The notes beneath the pieces are model-generated. The model made no database searches. It had not been told where the DNA came from and saw only the letters and a program-made list of their open reading frames with translations. The translations under genes and the position numbers were made by a program. From positions 1,612,001-1,676,000 of the forward strand of contig OZ316894.1 of the NCBI GenBank assembly GCA_973895155.1: a DNA stretch of 64,000 nt, read 5' to 3'. Origin of the DNA: Marsupella aquatica (taxonomy: Eukaryota > Marchantiophyta). This document shows positions 25,086-37,900 of the stretch, piece after piece; positions within the stretch are counted from its first letter, which is position 1; each line of letters begins with the position of its first letter.

Positions 25086-25830
25086 AGGGTTTGGGCCAAA
25101 GTCACATTACTAGCTTTTGGCGCTAGTAATGTTCCTTTGTTTTTCTACATTTTTTGCGTAAAATTTCTCTTGTAAATTTCTCAAAATGGTGCTATTATGG
25201 AGGGTCCAACCGAGTGTGACATTACTAGCTCCCGGCGCTAGTAATGTTAATTTATTTTTATAGCCCAATTTTCTAAAACATTTCTCATAAATACACTCAA
25301 TATAATGTTATTTTAAAGAGTCCAAGCGAGTGTGATATTACTAGCTCCCGGCGCTAGTAATGTTAATTTATTTTTATAGCCCAATTTTCTAAAACATTTC
25401 TCATAAATACACTCAATATGATGTTATTTTAAAGGGTCCAAGCGAGTGTGACATTACTAGCTCCCGGCGCTAGTAATGTTAATTTATTTTTATAGCCCAA
25501 TTTTCTAAAAAAATTCTCATAAATACATTCAATATGATGTTATTTTAAAGGGTCTAAGCGAGTGTGACATTACTAGCTCCCGGCGCTAATAATATTTTAT
25601 CATTTTTGTTACTCTTTGCTTACTTATCTTTTGTAAACATGCACTCATATAGTGTCATTTTGGAGTGTCTTGGTGACTTGAATATTACTAGCTCTCGGCG
25701 CCAGTAACATTTTTAAATGTTTTATACTAATTTTAGCTCAATTTTTATATAAAAATTCTTAAAATAATATCATTCTTAGAGGGGATCAAGCCAAGTAAGA
25801 TATTACCAACGTCCGACGCTAGTAACATTT
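25086..25830. repeat. 116-bp tandem array, each unit carrying the GC-rich palindrome
   Basis: The motif TAGCTCCCGGCGCTA occurs at 25226, 25342, 25458 and 25574, exactly 116 bp apart. The intervening sequence is nearly identical (GAGTGTGACATTACTAGCTC and TATAGCCCAATTTTCTAAAA). Diverged units extend the array on both sides (motif versions at 25111, 25689 and about 25807). The unit is AT-rich apart from the motif. Confidence 0.9.
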
Positions 25831-27125
25831 TTATCTTTTTTATTAAATTTATTTTATGGGTTTATGTTTATTATTTCTTGTAATTAACTCTTGTGCCAAA
25901 TTTTCTTTAAAAAATGATGGATGTTTCTACACATAAATTTGTCATTTGATGATAGCACCTAATACTTTTATCAATCAATACGTCAAATAAATATGATTTA
26001 TGATAGCGCCTAGGGCTATTATACATTCTGCACAAGATTTTAGGACTATTGAGATAGCAATTAGGTACTAAATTAGGGATTATATCATATAAATATATTC
26101 AATTTGTCTCAATTTCTTTTGCATCTGGAGCTATTATGGGATTTATTCCTAGATTTAATCCAAGAGTTTAATCTTCATGACCTTTAAACACATCAAATTA
26201 TGCCAATTTGTATAGTAGAGTATGGCATTACTATCATATTTTCCTTGTTCTATTGTAGATATTTTGGGGTCACTAGAGAGCGTCAAACTCTAATCCTATT
26301 GTAGCCTAAAACTTTTCTCATTTTCTGAAGCACCTCACCTTCTTATGAGAATAATTTAGAAGTAATTCTAATTTTTTTTATGAAAATAACAACAACCCAC
26401 ATATATAGAATCAACAACTTGAAAAATACAAAAGATGTATTTCTTGAGATTTCCTATATTGAATGTTTGATTTAATTAGGAATTAGATAAAAAAATCTTC
26501 CAAATGAGGAGTTTTTTGACCAAGAGTGTGTCCCTCACGTAAGCACTCTTTCAATAATCTTGATGATAATGTACACATTAAGTCTCCTTCTTAGAATTTA
26601 AAGAGGATCAGATTTGGCCAAATGCAAGAAATACGCACTTGGTTTATAGGAGAAGTATATTGCATTTTTGTAAGAGTTCAACAAACATAGGAATTTGTTG
26701 TATGTTAATTGTAAATCTTGTGACTATGTAAAAACTATGATGGTATTTTGACTAGTGTCGGGAGGGGGTGTTAATGATAACCCTTGCCAAAATGCTAAGT
26801 ATCCACTGACAAAATACAAATTACATACTTTCCAATAAACAATGCACATTTTGTTTGCCTAACATGTGATGTAATTTGCTAATTATAACCCTTGCAACTA
26901 ATATGAAAACGTATCATTGTATTTTGGCTAGCGCCCGACGCTAATAAACTTATCTCATTATGACAAAAAGCAATAGCCTGGATCATGAATATCATAGAAA
27001 ATATATTTTTGGCTCTTGAAAATGAATTTTTTTTTTTGTTGTGAGCGCAAAAACTCCTGTTATCTTCCTTGATTTTTCCTGTTATGATTTTTCCTGTTTA
27101 CTATTTCCTGTCACGGAGGTCAGGC

Positions 27126-27480
27126 CCCATGGCTACAGCAAAGTATTCCACACCAGATGGTAGGTTTGAAATGTTGTTTGTTAGCCCCGGGGCAGCTCGA
27201 GAGGCCTTCAAGCATTGCAGACCCTTAAGTTTGTAGCATTTGATGGGACTCACACAAGATCTTCTTACCCGCAGATTTTGCTTATAGCCACATTTCTGTG
27301 CTCATGCTTGCCTATTGTATGGTGCCCACTGAAAACCCCACACAATGGTTAAGATTTTTACAATTAATTAGAGATGCTATACCTGAGTTGGCCCTACCAG
27401 GAACTGTCTTCATTTCAGACAGAGAAAAGGGTTTGTTGGATGGTGTGGCAGAATTTTAGAGTATTCCTCACTTAGAGTAT
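27126..27480 (+). pseudogene. Mutator-like transposase remnant, catalytic half
   Basis: Downstream of element 2 the reading continues with YSTPDGRFEMLFVSPGAARE, then (shifted frame) VAFDGTHTRSSYPQILLIAT, PIVWCPLKTPHN, and later PGTVFISDREKGLLDGVAEF. AFDGTH and FISDREKGLL are the first and second catalytic Asp regions of MULE transposases. Frameshifts and stops (for example TAG near 27232 and TAA near 27348) break it. It continues the remnant at 23115-23653. Confidence 0.65.
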
Positions 27481-27483
27481 TTA

Positions 27484-27837
27484 GAGAATTTTAGAACAAT
27501 CCCATCACATTTGGTGGGTTCTTGGCTGTACATTTTCAGCGCTATGTAGCAATTAGTGGACTCATGTAGTTAGGCATGCATTTGCCCTGCCGGTAATCAC
27601 ATTAATCAGACATCAAAATGTGATAATATACTGTGTACACTCCCCAATTTGAATAAAATAATGGAATTTATCATGGTATGAAGAGATGTTATACACAGTT
27701 AATGTCATATTTTGACCGCAACCCATGATTTGTGTTGACTTCCATGTTGTTTTTTGTTATCTAGCTATATATGGATAGAATTTTGAATTCTCGAATATCT
27801 CAGATGTATGAGATATTGAGATGGGGTGAGATTGGTT
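27484..27837. repeat. Repeat shared with 61068-61290
   Basis: ACAATCCCATCACATTTGGT through GCATGCATTTG, and GTTATCTAGCTATAT through GAGATTGGTTAAG, are both found again downstream of NLR-2. There is a longer insertion between the two blocks here than there. Confidence 0.65.
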
Positions 27838-27951
27838 AAGCATCTTGAGGTAATTGATGACAAAGCTTGTGAGCGGGTGGACAGTTCCATCATTAACAGG
27901 AGCCTTTTTTGCATCCTTTTCAACTGGTGTATCACTCGCAGTCGTCAACAA
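27838..27951 (-). pseudogene. EXO70 fragment (HPLTSFVINYLKML segment)
   Basis: The minus strand reads VNDGTVHPLTSFVINYLKML, the well-conserved VHPLT..V.NYL stretch in the C-terminal part of plant EXO70 exocyst subunits. Eleven mostly charged residues precede it, and after ML the sequence becomes unrelated. It lies in the same orientation as, and downstream of, the fragment at 28770-29050, matching EXO70 order. It is a broken piece of an exocyst gene with no start and no complete domain. Confidence 0.65.
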
Positions 27952-28769
27952 ATTAATCCGTGGACCCCCATGTTATTTTAGAGTCAGTTATCTAGAAGCC
28001 TAGATGGACCTCCAAATCTAAAGAAAAAAATTTCCAAAAAATGGACAAGTCAATATGATTTCTATTCACGTTAGAGATTATGAAATCACAAGTAATTTTA
28101 TTTTTCAAATTACTTACTCAATTCTTATCGAATGATGACAATGCTGAGCTCATGAGGACCGTCTCTTCAAGATCTTTCTAACGCCATATTATACATGAGT
28201 TTTCATTATGATTTGACTCAACAATGTCAAATCAAAAGTTGTTACTGGGCAAATTTTATGTTTTGAATAAAATCAAAATGTAAATAAAAGAGTTATTGGG
28301 AGCAGTTTTACCTCAAAATTTTTGTCTTTTGATTTGCATGTCAATTTTTTTTACATTCTTTTTTATGGCATGGCATCCCAATTTTTACAACAAACTTGCC
28401 ACAAACACGAATGCAGAAGTTAATCTTATCCAAAAAAGTCTCTTCCTGTTTGCAACATGCCATGATGATGTGGCGCGTTGTGGAGCCAGGAATTTTGCAA
28501 AGGACCCCTAATGGGGGTCCGTAATTACTGGCTGCTTCACATGTGCCTGCGACATATTCTGCTGATCAAATTAATTCAATTTGTCAATTGGAATGCAAGG
28601 ACTTGCAAAGATCCTATCAGCTTCAGAACTGGTTTGATTTTGGTTGGTTGGAAAGGATTTCACAATTAACCATAAATTTCCAGGAACTGAGATATAAGAA
28701 CTGCGGTAGCATGTCTGGTTCCCAGCAAGCTACCCTAGTACCAATTACACCCAAAAATGAACTACCAAA

Positions 28770-29050
28770 TTTTCCAGCACATACAAAATATTTACAGTAT
28801 GTCAGAATTATAAAGTTTCTAGAAACCTCTGGCAAAAGGTTACGCATGGTCTCATACATGTCCAGCAGCACCAACAACTTTTCTGGTGAGTTCTTGCTTC
28901 TAGCAATGGCATCCCCAAAGCTGATAACCATGGTAGTACTTGATTCCGTGACTTCTGAAAAGGCCTTCTCTTAATGTGGGTCTAGATGATAGAATATCTG
29001 GTCACCTAACTTGCGCTCTCCAGCAAAAAGAAGCTTTATTTGCACGGCAC
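28770..29050 (-). pseudogene. EXO70 fragment (SFGDAIARSKNSPEKL segment)
   Basis: The minus strand gives VQIKLLFAGERKLGDQIFYH, then (after one in-frame stop near 28972) EKAFSEVTESSTTMVISFGD, AIARSKNSPEKLLVLLDMYE and TMRNLLPEV. This is the signature core of plant EXO70 (GER.LCDQ.F; FAEVT.SS...LLSFGEA; S.RSPEKLF.LLDMYE). EXO70 tethers secretory vesicles at the plasma membrane as part of the exocyst. The stop and the missing N-terminus mark it as a relic. Another piece lies at 27838-27951, and a C-terminal piece on the opposite strand at 33410-33577. Confidence 0.7.
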
Positions 29051-32000
29051 CAATGTTAGGATTCACATGAGCAGCGGTCAAATTGCATTGCACCCAGATC
29101 TTTTCGATTGTTGTTGACATTGGCTTGCGTTAGATGAAAATTGGTCATTGCACTAACAGGAATAACTCTCAAAGCCACACAGATGGCAAGTGATGATTTG
29201 CTGGTCACAATTAAATGGCTTACAAAGAAGCACAACGCATTTATCACGGACAAAGAGGTTGGAGAGACTGTTAATCCGAGGATGATTTAATCAAACAGAA
29301 CAACATAATTTGGAGGAGTCGCAAACTTACAGCGGCCTGTATTGCATCCAGTTACCCATCTTTCCCTCCAGAGCCTCCTATTGCATCTTTTGAACCTCCT
29401 CTTTAGTACATTTCTCAACACATAATTTTGAAAGGCGTTGCTCCAGAGTTGCAGATCTCACATCCCTGCAACCAAGTCACTTTTCAACTACAGTAAGTTC
29501 CCAAATCTGCTCCACAGTAGAGTACGGTCACATGCAAAACAACCAGGCATGCAATTTTATGCCTTTGCAATGATTCAGTGTAACAAGCAAGAATCTTGTA
29601 GAGTTCCGATAGAAGCAAATATGTTCAAACAAGGTGTTCGAGTCTCATTCTCTGCAAAAAAAAACTCGACAGAAATAATCACCATCATACTCTTGGTCAT
29701 TGTTGATGGTGACCAGCACCATCCGCGGAGCCTTTTTTTAGGTCCGGAATAACCCTGGGTGCTTGGCGGGTTCTGCACCAGGACTTTCAGGGGGGTCCCT
29801 AACATTCCCATCCACAACCGCTGGCAAAGTTGCCCCATTTACAGAGATTTGCAAAGATCTCGTCAATGCTCCACTCAGAAGCGCAGGATCTATGTCCTTA
29901 CAAAAGATCCGCACTGTCAATCAGAGTAGAACCCATTTTAACAGAGTTCAAGCCTTCTTCAAGTTGAAACGTACCAAAGAATACAGCAGGATGACTTTAC
30001 AGTAGGAAACAACAATCTTAACGGAGCTGCAGTGATAGAAGATCATCGAGGGAGAACGAACACTGTGATGAGCAAGGAGTGACTAAAACTCATCTTCAAG
30101 CTGCATCATTCCCTTGGAGTGTTCTGCGCAGCTTCATGACTTCGATTCGGGCTTCGATTCAACGAGCAGAACTTGAAAGTTCTCTGTATCTCTTCCAGTA
30201 CTGCTGCTAAGAAACAAGTCAGATCACCCTGAGGACCAGCAAGAATCTTTGCTTCCATCTACAGCATGCAAGCCACCACAGCAAGTAGACCTCATCATAA
30301 CAGCCTGGGGTTAATTTGGCAATGACAGCTGTGAATTCAACTCTCCAATAATATCCTTCTGAAGTACGTATGAGCTAACCTTTCCCAGACATTTGTTTTT
30401 ACACAAGAACTGCTTCAAAACAAGGTATGCATTTGGGATTCTCCTTCCTGAAATTATGATGGTGCAAGAGTATAGCAATCGTTTTGAAATCCGTCTGAGA
30501 ACCAGTCGAGGTGAAACTTTGTACGGCCTCATTCACAATTGGGTGTACCTCACAGGAACCACTTTTAGGACTCAAAAACATGTTTTTTTAGTAAAAAATG
30601 ATTTTCATAACATGGAAAAAGGTTCATCATGATTTTATCTCAAGACATTTAAGTCTAATTTTTTCACAATACTATTTTACATGGTGTAACCTACCTCACC
30701 ATGTAGATACATCAAGTTTTCAACTGTTTTAAGGGATCCTGTTATTGATGGCCATAAATAAGCCAAAATTACTGATTATTTTTGTCCTGTACATAAAGGT
30801 TTAGTGTGTGTCACTATTTAAGTTTTGAAATATAAGATTATGCTATTAGTATGCATGCTTTGGTAAAATATTATTGTCTAAAATGCATTTTTAGAGTCCT
30901 TTTGAGTCCTGAAATGATGTGACCCATTGCGTGACAAGTCCTTTTATCAATCTTTGAAGGACATATAAGGAGAGCTTCAAAGTCTCAAATGCTAGATAGT
31001 TTAATGAATGTTACCAACCTATAGGATGTTTATTAAGTATAGTACTTCAAATTTTCTATATCATCTCATTACACCCTAAAAATGATATCCTAAAGCATAA
31101 TAAACTATGGTCACTTTTGAGTGTGACGTTCCTTTTGGGTCCTCCAATGGTGAATGAGGCCGTACATTCCCAATAGCAACAAGAGAATGTTCAACAAATT
31201 CAACACCAAATTAACTCCTTCCTAATGTGCACTCGCCAATGGTCAACTATATGAAACATCTACAGGGATGTCAACGAGCAATGAAAGTGGTCATCGCAAC
31301 AAGGCAAACGACTTGAAAGTGTGATTCCACATTGGAGACATAATTTATAACCACAAGTGTTCCATAGTGTTGGGGAAGGGTTGCATGGACTCTACACCCA
31401 TATCCTCTGGAAATGAGTGGGGAAGGGGTTCCATGACTTTCTACCCATACCCTCTAGGAATGAGTAACTGGGTCATTGGTTAAACTCTGATTTGACCACA
31501 TTGGCTGAATTGGATGCAGGGTCCTGCCCCCCAAAACACCCAGACCCTGGCCGAAAAGGTTTAGCAAAGATTGGGTAGAGCATTTTGTGAAAACACATTT
31601 TTGAGCGAGAAAGGGGCTTGAAATACAATGTTGCTCATCGCCCTAGCCTGATCATTCCCCACAGAACAAGTGAAGACATCAGGGTGATGTCTTCAGTACT
31701 AGTACATGGATAAGAGTAGAATTTGTGCCGCTTTGGTTGTCCAACTAAACAACCATCTAAGTGAAGGTTTTGCCCCTTCTTCTTCGGTGCTCATTCAAAA
31801 CTGCATCCCATTTTGCCCAGAGAGGCATGATTTCTGGTAGTTCACTTGAGTAGCGGCGGATAGGTCTGACTTGGGTTCAACTATTGTGGCTGACTCTTCC
31901 CTTTCTGTGGGGTTTCACAGATTTCCCCTCAAAGTTTTTTTTAAAACATTTTAAAAATTAAAAAAAAACTGCATCCCATTCCAGGTGTCGGTAATTAGGC

Positions 32001-33409
32001 AGTGACATAAGTATGGTAAGTTGTACATGTCAGTGCCGCTCTAGTTTTGTCCTGTTGTCTTTGGATTGCCACAGGACAACGATGAGCAGGCAGAGGCTCA
32101 TCCCCCATCACATACATACTTGGTTTGGGCCTCCTGCGGGAGCACAATGAGATGTCTGAGCACTTCAGCCTTTACAAATGGCGTTCACTATTTTGTGTGT
32201 TATTTTCTTTTATGTCCATGTTTGTGCATCTAGGGAGTTCACATTCAATCTCTCACCGTAGCGGCCACAGTTGAGTAGGGTCATGAGTTCACCTTTTGAG
32301 GCAGCAGCTTTTGCCCAAAAGACCCACCCGAAAGTGGAGTTCACCAATATCCCCTTTGCACAAGAAAGAATTGACACTTGGAAAAATTTTGAGGCTCTTA
32401 GGTTCATTACTGAGGGTGTCTAATGAAATGGGCAGGGAAGCACCTTCTAAGAGGTGGGACCCAAAGACCTCATAAATGAGCTTCCCAGGAACACTCTCAT
32501 TCCTGACCTGCAAAACCCATAAACTGTAGGACCTTCCCTGTTGTTACAAGAAATTTGCAGCTCATCTTTGCCCCATCCCTGTACTTTGTCTATACCCTCA
32601 CTTTTAGTTATACCCTTAGCTAGTGTCATGGTCTAGAGGATTCACTCTAGACAGCAGGCCCATGGAGTAGCTTTTGATTGAGATTATATATTTACTAGCC
32701 TGATTATCCAACCCTGAACATAAACAAAGACCAATTTAAACAATCTTGCAAACAAATAATGGCTTATCATTCCCTTTCATCTTTGCTCCCACCCTTGTTT
32801 TCTGGATGCATCCATAGCCAGGTTGTTTAATGTGGAGAATAAAATCTTTTTCTGCCAAGTACTCCACAAAAGGTGTTCCACCTTTTACGGTGAGTAGTGA
32901 GACATGGAATGAGGCTTTTATAGTGGCAGGTGTGGTTTAAGTAAGTCCTTCCGTTCCTCAGTGAAATTTTTTTGTTGCCCACAATGATGGGCGTGAGAGT
33001 TTGATGAAGTAGAAATTGTGGTTATTTATTGGTAACCATAACCCCTACACCACTATCTCCGCTTTATCAGAATGTCACACCAGTGACTCGTTGCCATTTC
33101 GAATTTTTGTCAATGTAACATTCTAAAACTTTTTGTTGGCCCTCTTGTTCTCTTTTTGAAGTAATCTTTTGAGCCCTATTTTGTTCAGATTGTCCTAAAG
33201 CTCCTTCATTAAATTTCTCTTGTTATTTCTTTGTCTCATGCAGCAGATTTGAAGTTTTCTGTTTGCTACATGCGTTTGCCAAAGGGTGGGTTCATCCAAG
33301 CGAGGTTTTGACACCAAGATACCACGGTGCTCAGGATTGCTGAGTCTTGTGGTTTGCTTTGCAACTACAGTACTGAAGCAACTGTTTGGGTGAATGGACA
33401 GTGGAGAAA
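29051..33409. other. 4.4 kb without a recognisable gene
   Basis: I could not name any coding sequence here. The longest frames (for example 29438-29752 + and 29575-29838 -) overlap each other and lack motifs. A short near-duplicate pair (GGGGAAGGGTTGCATGGACT and GGGGAAGGGGTTCCATGACT) lies at about 31373-31460. The flanking EXO70 pieces suggest parts of it are old introns or insertions in that gene. Confidence 0.35.
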
Positions 33410-33577
33410 TTCCAAGCTGGCATCTTCTATGAATCTGAGCATGCAAGTGCTCCAAAGCAACTTAGATGGGAAGTCAAAGCTCTGGATCCTTCTCTCACTC
33501 AGCTCTTTCTTCTGAACAATATTCACTACATGATGAGATCTGTCCGAAGGTGGGTTGGCAAACAAATGCCTCACTAG
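33410..33577 (+). pseudogene. EXO70 C-terminal fragment on the opposite strand
   Basis: One frame reads MQVLQSNLDGKSKLW. The next frame continues DPSLTQLFLLNNIHYMMRSV followed by RRW. Together they match the EXO70 C-terminal pattern LQ.NLD.KSKLY.DPAL...FLMNNIHYMV.SVRR. A frameshift separates the two halves. The opposite strand to the two other EXO70 pieces implies that rearrangement (inversion or transposon capture) scattered one gene. Confidence 0.6.
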
Positions 33578-34109
33578 CAAAGCCTGGATTGTGAACCAGT
33601 TTGCCATTTCTTTTTAGTTCAGCATTTTCTACTTGTGACGGAAAGCCAGCAGGTTCATTGCACACACAAGAATTTGTTGTCTACAAGATTATCTTTTCAA
33701 TTTTTATACAAGAATGTGGTTTCCTGCACAATTAACAGTTGATCCTCTGTGAGATTCCTGATTTGGTATGATTGCTCTCGGTTCTTCTGGTAAACTATTG
33801 TCCTCTGATTTTATAGTTCGGCAGTAAATGCCTCAACAATCAGTCACACATGAAACTACATTTATATTTGCAGGTCAGAGGTAAAAGAGTTGGGATCACA
33901 GGGTCAACACATCGACAACTTGTGCAGCAGCATGCATCTGTATATTAGTTGTCTGCCTGGGAAAGGTTATCATTGTTGTTTAAGTACTGATTGCTTGCCA
34001 CATTGCTGTAGTTAGACGGACTATTCAAACGTTAGATGCTTTCTTTAATAAGCGACGAAAGGAATTCTTTAAATATCATCCAGTCATAGATGTACTTCTA
34101 CAGTAATGC

Positions 34110-34201
34110 TCCGAGACAGCGCGACATAATTAAATATGTTGAATGGGGACATTGCCTCACTGAGTTAGTGTGCGAGCACAAAAAGCATTTGGTCCGTAGG
34201 G
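34110..34201. repeat. R1 repeat module, copy B, first piece (ends in the element 1 target duplication)
   Basis: GCGCGACATAATTAAATATG through GCATTTGGTCCGTAGGG matches 10389-10472 of copy A. The last eight bases, CCGTAGGG (34194-34201), are repeated at 44487-44494 on the far side of element 1. Confidence 0.8.
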
Positions 34202-34305
34202 GGGTATAGCCACCGAGACAGCAAACAGGAAAACAGGAATTCTGGTAGCAGTTTTTTTTTGCTGTTATCAGGAACATGTTGCTGTTACCAGGAAAAGTTA
34301 GTCAT
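34202..34305. repeat. Element 1 left terminal region (TIR and CTGTTAYCAGG subterminal repeats)
   Basis: Starts GGGTATAGCCACCGAGACAG, then AAACAGGAAAACAGGAAT and two CTGTTAYCAGGAA blocks. These pair with the reverse strand of 44395-44486. Confidence 0.7.
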
Positions 34306-34946
34306 TGGAACAGGATAATACTTCATTACTTCAAGCCAGATACATCTGAAAAAAAGCAATATTCATTGCGCTTCATTTACATTCTAGAGCTTAGAACCAA
34401 CTAACACGGCAATAATTGTTGTCTGAAGATAAGTGAGTCCGGAATCACCAACATACTTCTGGAAAATAGTGTCACGGGAAAAAACATTGACATGGTAGGT
34501 CCCACCATAAGTAACATAATATTATACGCCAACAATAAGGCAGAAACCACAAATGAAACTCCAGACAATTTGAAACACCACCGGCGATGGGCTAGCGCCT
34601 GGCGCTAGCTAAAATGGAAACAACCAACACATTTAGAAAATGACATTGGATGAATGCAGAAATTTGGGAAACAAAAATTTAAAATATCATTTGTAGTGGT
34701 AGGATTACAATGAAGTAAATGGTAATAAGGAAGACTTCCATCCCAGCGCCAGGCGCTAACACAAAACTATACCGTTGTAATACGACAAAATATATAACCG
34801 TTTCGAGTATCGGACAAATATATCCTTCTCTATAAACCATGAGCATTCTCCCTTTCCAAGATCAGTCGGACTTCTCCAACTGTGAGAATTGGTTGGCTGG
34901 TCAAAGTAGATTCCTCAACGTCTAGTTTGAAAACGTTCTTGAAAAC

Positions 34947-37900
34947 CTAGTACAAATGTTTGCAAGGCATATATGGATGTCTGCGAGAATGTCGACGATA
35001 GAAATCCTCACAAGAACAAGTCTGGAAAATACAAATCTGCACAAAGTAACTATTCGGCGTCCTTAGATTCTCATGTGTTTGTACTTTGAATTGCTTCCCC
35101 CATGAGTTCCCAATAGAAACATCCCACTGTCCCTGGACGGACATGGTCTCTTTTCTTGCAGATTCAATCCTCTTCATGTGGCCATGGGTCAAGGTCGATC
35201 TAGGAACCGTGTTCTTTCCATTCCGACTCCGGAGACGAACAGTGGGTTCCAGAAGATTGACTCTCTCTGGAAATAAGTTTACATTGATTCGAAGCTCGAA
35301 AAGTGATGGTGGAGGTAGAGGACCGTCTCTTCCTCGGGCTATAGGTATTCCCTGGTCAAAAAGATACTTCATCTCAGCTTCCGAAACATTTGTTCCTTTT
35401 ATAACAGGAAGAACATCGGGAAAGGAGGGCAGGTTCACTACACCACGGCGGGGACGGCTCCGATAACATGTGTTGTTTGGGCAGAACCAAATCATTTCGG
35501 CTATGGGTTCCCCCCTGAACATGCGTTGTCCTTTGACAACAATGCCGATGACACCGTTTGATGAGGGGAACCCAACTTTCTTCACTCTATTTTGGCACTC
35601 ATCTCTATCGGAACTACCGCCAAATGACGCGTTGCACTGTGGACCGGCCCCAAATCTTGATGTCCGACGCAGATGCCATGAACCCTGCATGACTTTTGTT
35701 TCAAGAACTGGAGATTGGAGCGATGTCTGCTGAAGTACAGTGGGAGCGCTTTGTGGGTATTGTGTTGAACGTGATTGATGTCGACCCTGCGGTGTACTGA
35801 AATCATCACGTTCTACATCCCTCGAATCATCACTTCCTGAGAGATTGACAACGGAAATGTCATCAGGTTTTTCTTCCGATACGGAAGCAAACATTGTGTG
35901 GTGCAGATTTTTACGCTTGAGTGATCTGGTATTCGACGATGTGATAAGGACTTTATCATGCCGGTGGGAGTCTTGTGGCGAGACAATCCCAGTTGCATGT
36001 CCTTTCCTCTTGACAGACTTTGTTAGAACATCTCCGTTGAGAGGAACGCTTCTCTCCAAGTCAAACTCAGCTGCATTGGAGAGGAGCATGTTCATCGCAT
36101 CCTCGAACAGCTTTGGGGAACCTGCCTGGTCAGCTAAACGGAAAGCCAGTTCCCATATTGTAGGACCTCTTCCTCTACTCAATCCTTTCCGATATGAAAT
36201 ATAGGCTGCAACCTGAGATATAGCTCAATTCTGATCCATTTCACATGCCTCGAAGAGCCCCACTTTTTCTTTCATTACCCATGCTTTCATTCCTGCGTGA
36301 ACAGACTCTGATCCGGTACAGTTAGGAATCCTAGCGCCTTCTTCAGCACTTTTGTCCTGGAATGGCAAAGCATAAACACTAGTAAGAATCCGCGAAACAT
36401 ACTAGCGCCAGGCGCTAGGCAGAACATTTCGACAAAATCATCAATATTATTGTGTAATCACATGTTTATGAAAATAAACAGGTCAATATTTGAGATTCAA
36501 TGACATTATTTGGATTCTTTGGATGGAATGTAGAGGAATGTCATCTCAAAAATGTACTTCCACAAAGGAATCTGACTTGCATATTACTAGCGCCAGGCGC
36601 TATTACCTACCAAGCGAATAAAATTTCCCCACTGCCTCCAACGCACGACCCACCACGATATCCAACTCTGAAGCATGCGGAGCTTCCCAGGTAAGCAGTT
36701 ACCCGATTGCCACCATAGGTCAATCTCTCTTGAAAGTCGGTAAGCCTCTACAAATGTCGGTGCGTTCTGTAATTTATCCCATAGCATTCGATGTTCCGCC
36801 TGCTTCTCTTCCAACACTCCTTCAACAGAATGGCGATGAAAAGCTTGGTAAAAATGAAAAGCGTCCGTCCTCTCCCGTTCAGGGTTTGGGTGCCCTCCAA
36901 AAAAAACATTTCGGACTGCTAACCATCCGGCTTGGGCATTGTCTGCCATGAAGCCATGAATGATTGGATTATCTAACCCATTCTCTTTGGAAACCTCAAT
37001 CATCAATCTCCAAGCCTTCTCGAACGACGCCGTGTCCTCAGCTTTTAGCTTGCAAGTAAATATTGTACACAATGCGCGGTAATTATGATCGTAAACATGT
37101 GCGCTGAAAGTGACCCAATCCTTGGTCATTCATTTCATGACATCGAAGCTTACCCAGGCACCTTCAAGCATCCCTCCAGGTTGCATTTGCCGCAAAAGAT
37201 CCACCCCAGACCCATGGCCTTTGGAAGTCATCTTGAATATGTGAGGCCTGTCTTCTTGAGACCCTTGACCTGGAAGGATGTACCTCTGCAGAAAAGGCAT
37301 GTTGATATTCTTTTGATACCGAACGAGAAAATCCAACTCTCCACGGCCTTTCTGGTCCTGCCTCACACTCCTGAAAAGAGATGCAAACTTCTGTGGAGTA
37401 GAAACTACCATTAGAGACTGGAAAATCTCCGTCTCTTCAATATCTTCAATCTCACCCAGGCTCTCACACAAAGACTGTACAAAAGATCCTGTAGCTACAT
37501 TTTTAATCCCGGCAGGCGTCCAAGTAGGATTGCCTTCCAATTTCTTTTTAATGACATCTTCAACTACCTTTTTTGCACTTCGGGAAAATACCTTACGACA
37601 AGGATGGTTGTGGGTGCCCACATGAATCGCAAGGCGAGACATGTGACTACAGGTATCTAAGTCAAGCAGAACTTGAGGATACATATAAAACAGTCTTGCA
37701 GAGCATGCCTCTACACAAAAAGGGAGCTGTTGGCAATAATGACAAACAACTCCACCCTGGTCAATAAACGATCCAACACGGTGAGAGCCTCCAAGTTTTG
37801 GGGTACCAGCCCATGCCTTTGCATTCCTCCTCTTCTTTCGGCGGAAGTAGTCACAAGTTTTATTCCTGCACTCAATAAATCCAGTACAAGTGACTTTACC

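Larger units (their letters stand above)
23654..27125. mobile_element. Element 2: non-autonomous DNA transposon related to element 1 (3.47 kb)
   Basis: The termini are inverted repeats: CCGTGACAGGAAACAGTAAA from the left and CCGTGACAGGAAATAGTAAA on the reverse strand from the right. Both are followed by ACAGGA and ATCATAACAG. They are flanked by the direct repeat CCCATGGCTA (23644-23653 and 27126-27135), an up to 10-bp target duplication. Outermost bases GAGGT match one end of element 1. The interior is AT-rich without long frames and holds about ten copies of the palindrome TAGCKCCNGGCGCTA, most inside a 116-bp tandem array. It has no transposase, so it must be mobilised in trans, presumably by the element 1 family. 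Confidence 0.8.

Noticed and set aside
25086-25830. CRISPR-like array
   Set aside because: The repeats are contiguous 116-bp units with no unique spacers, inside a plant transposon.
31830-31920. tRNA-like stretch (GGTTCAA with flanking arms)
   Set aside because: No acceptor stem or consistent cloverleaf could be drawn.
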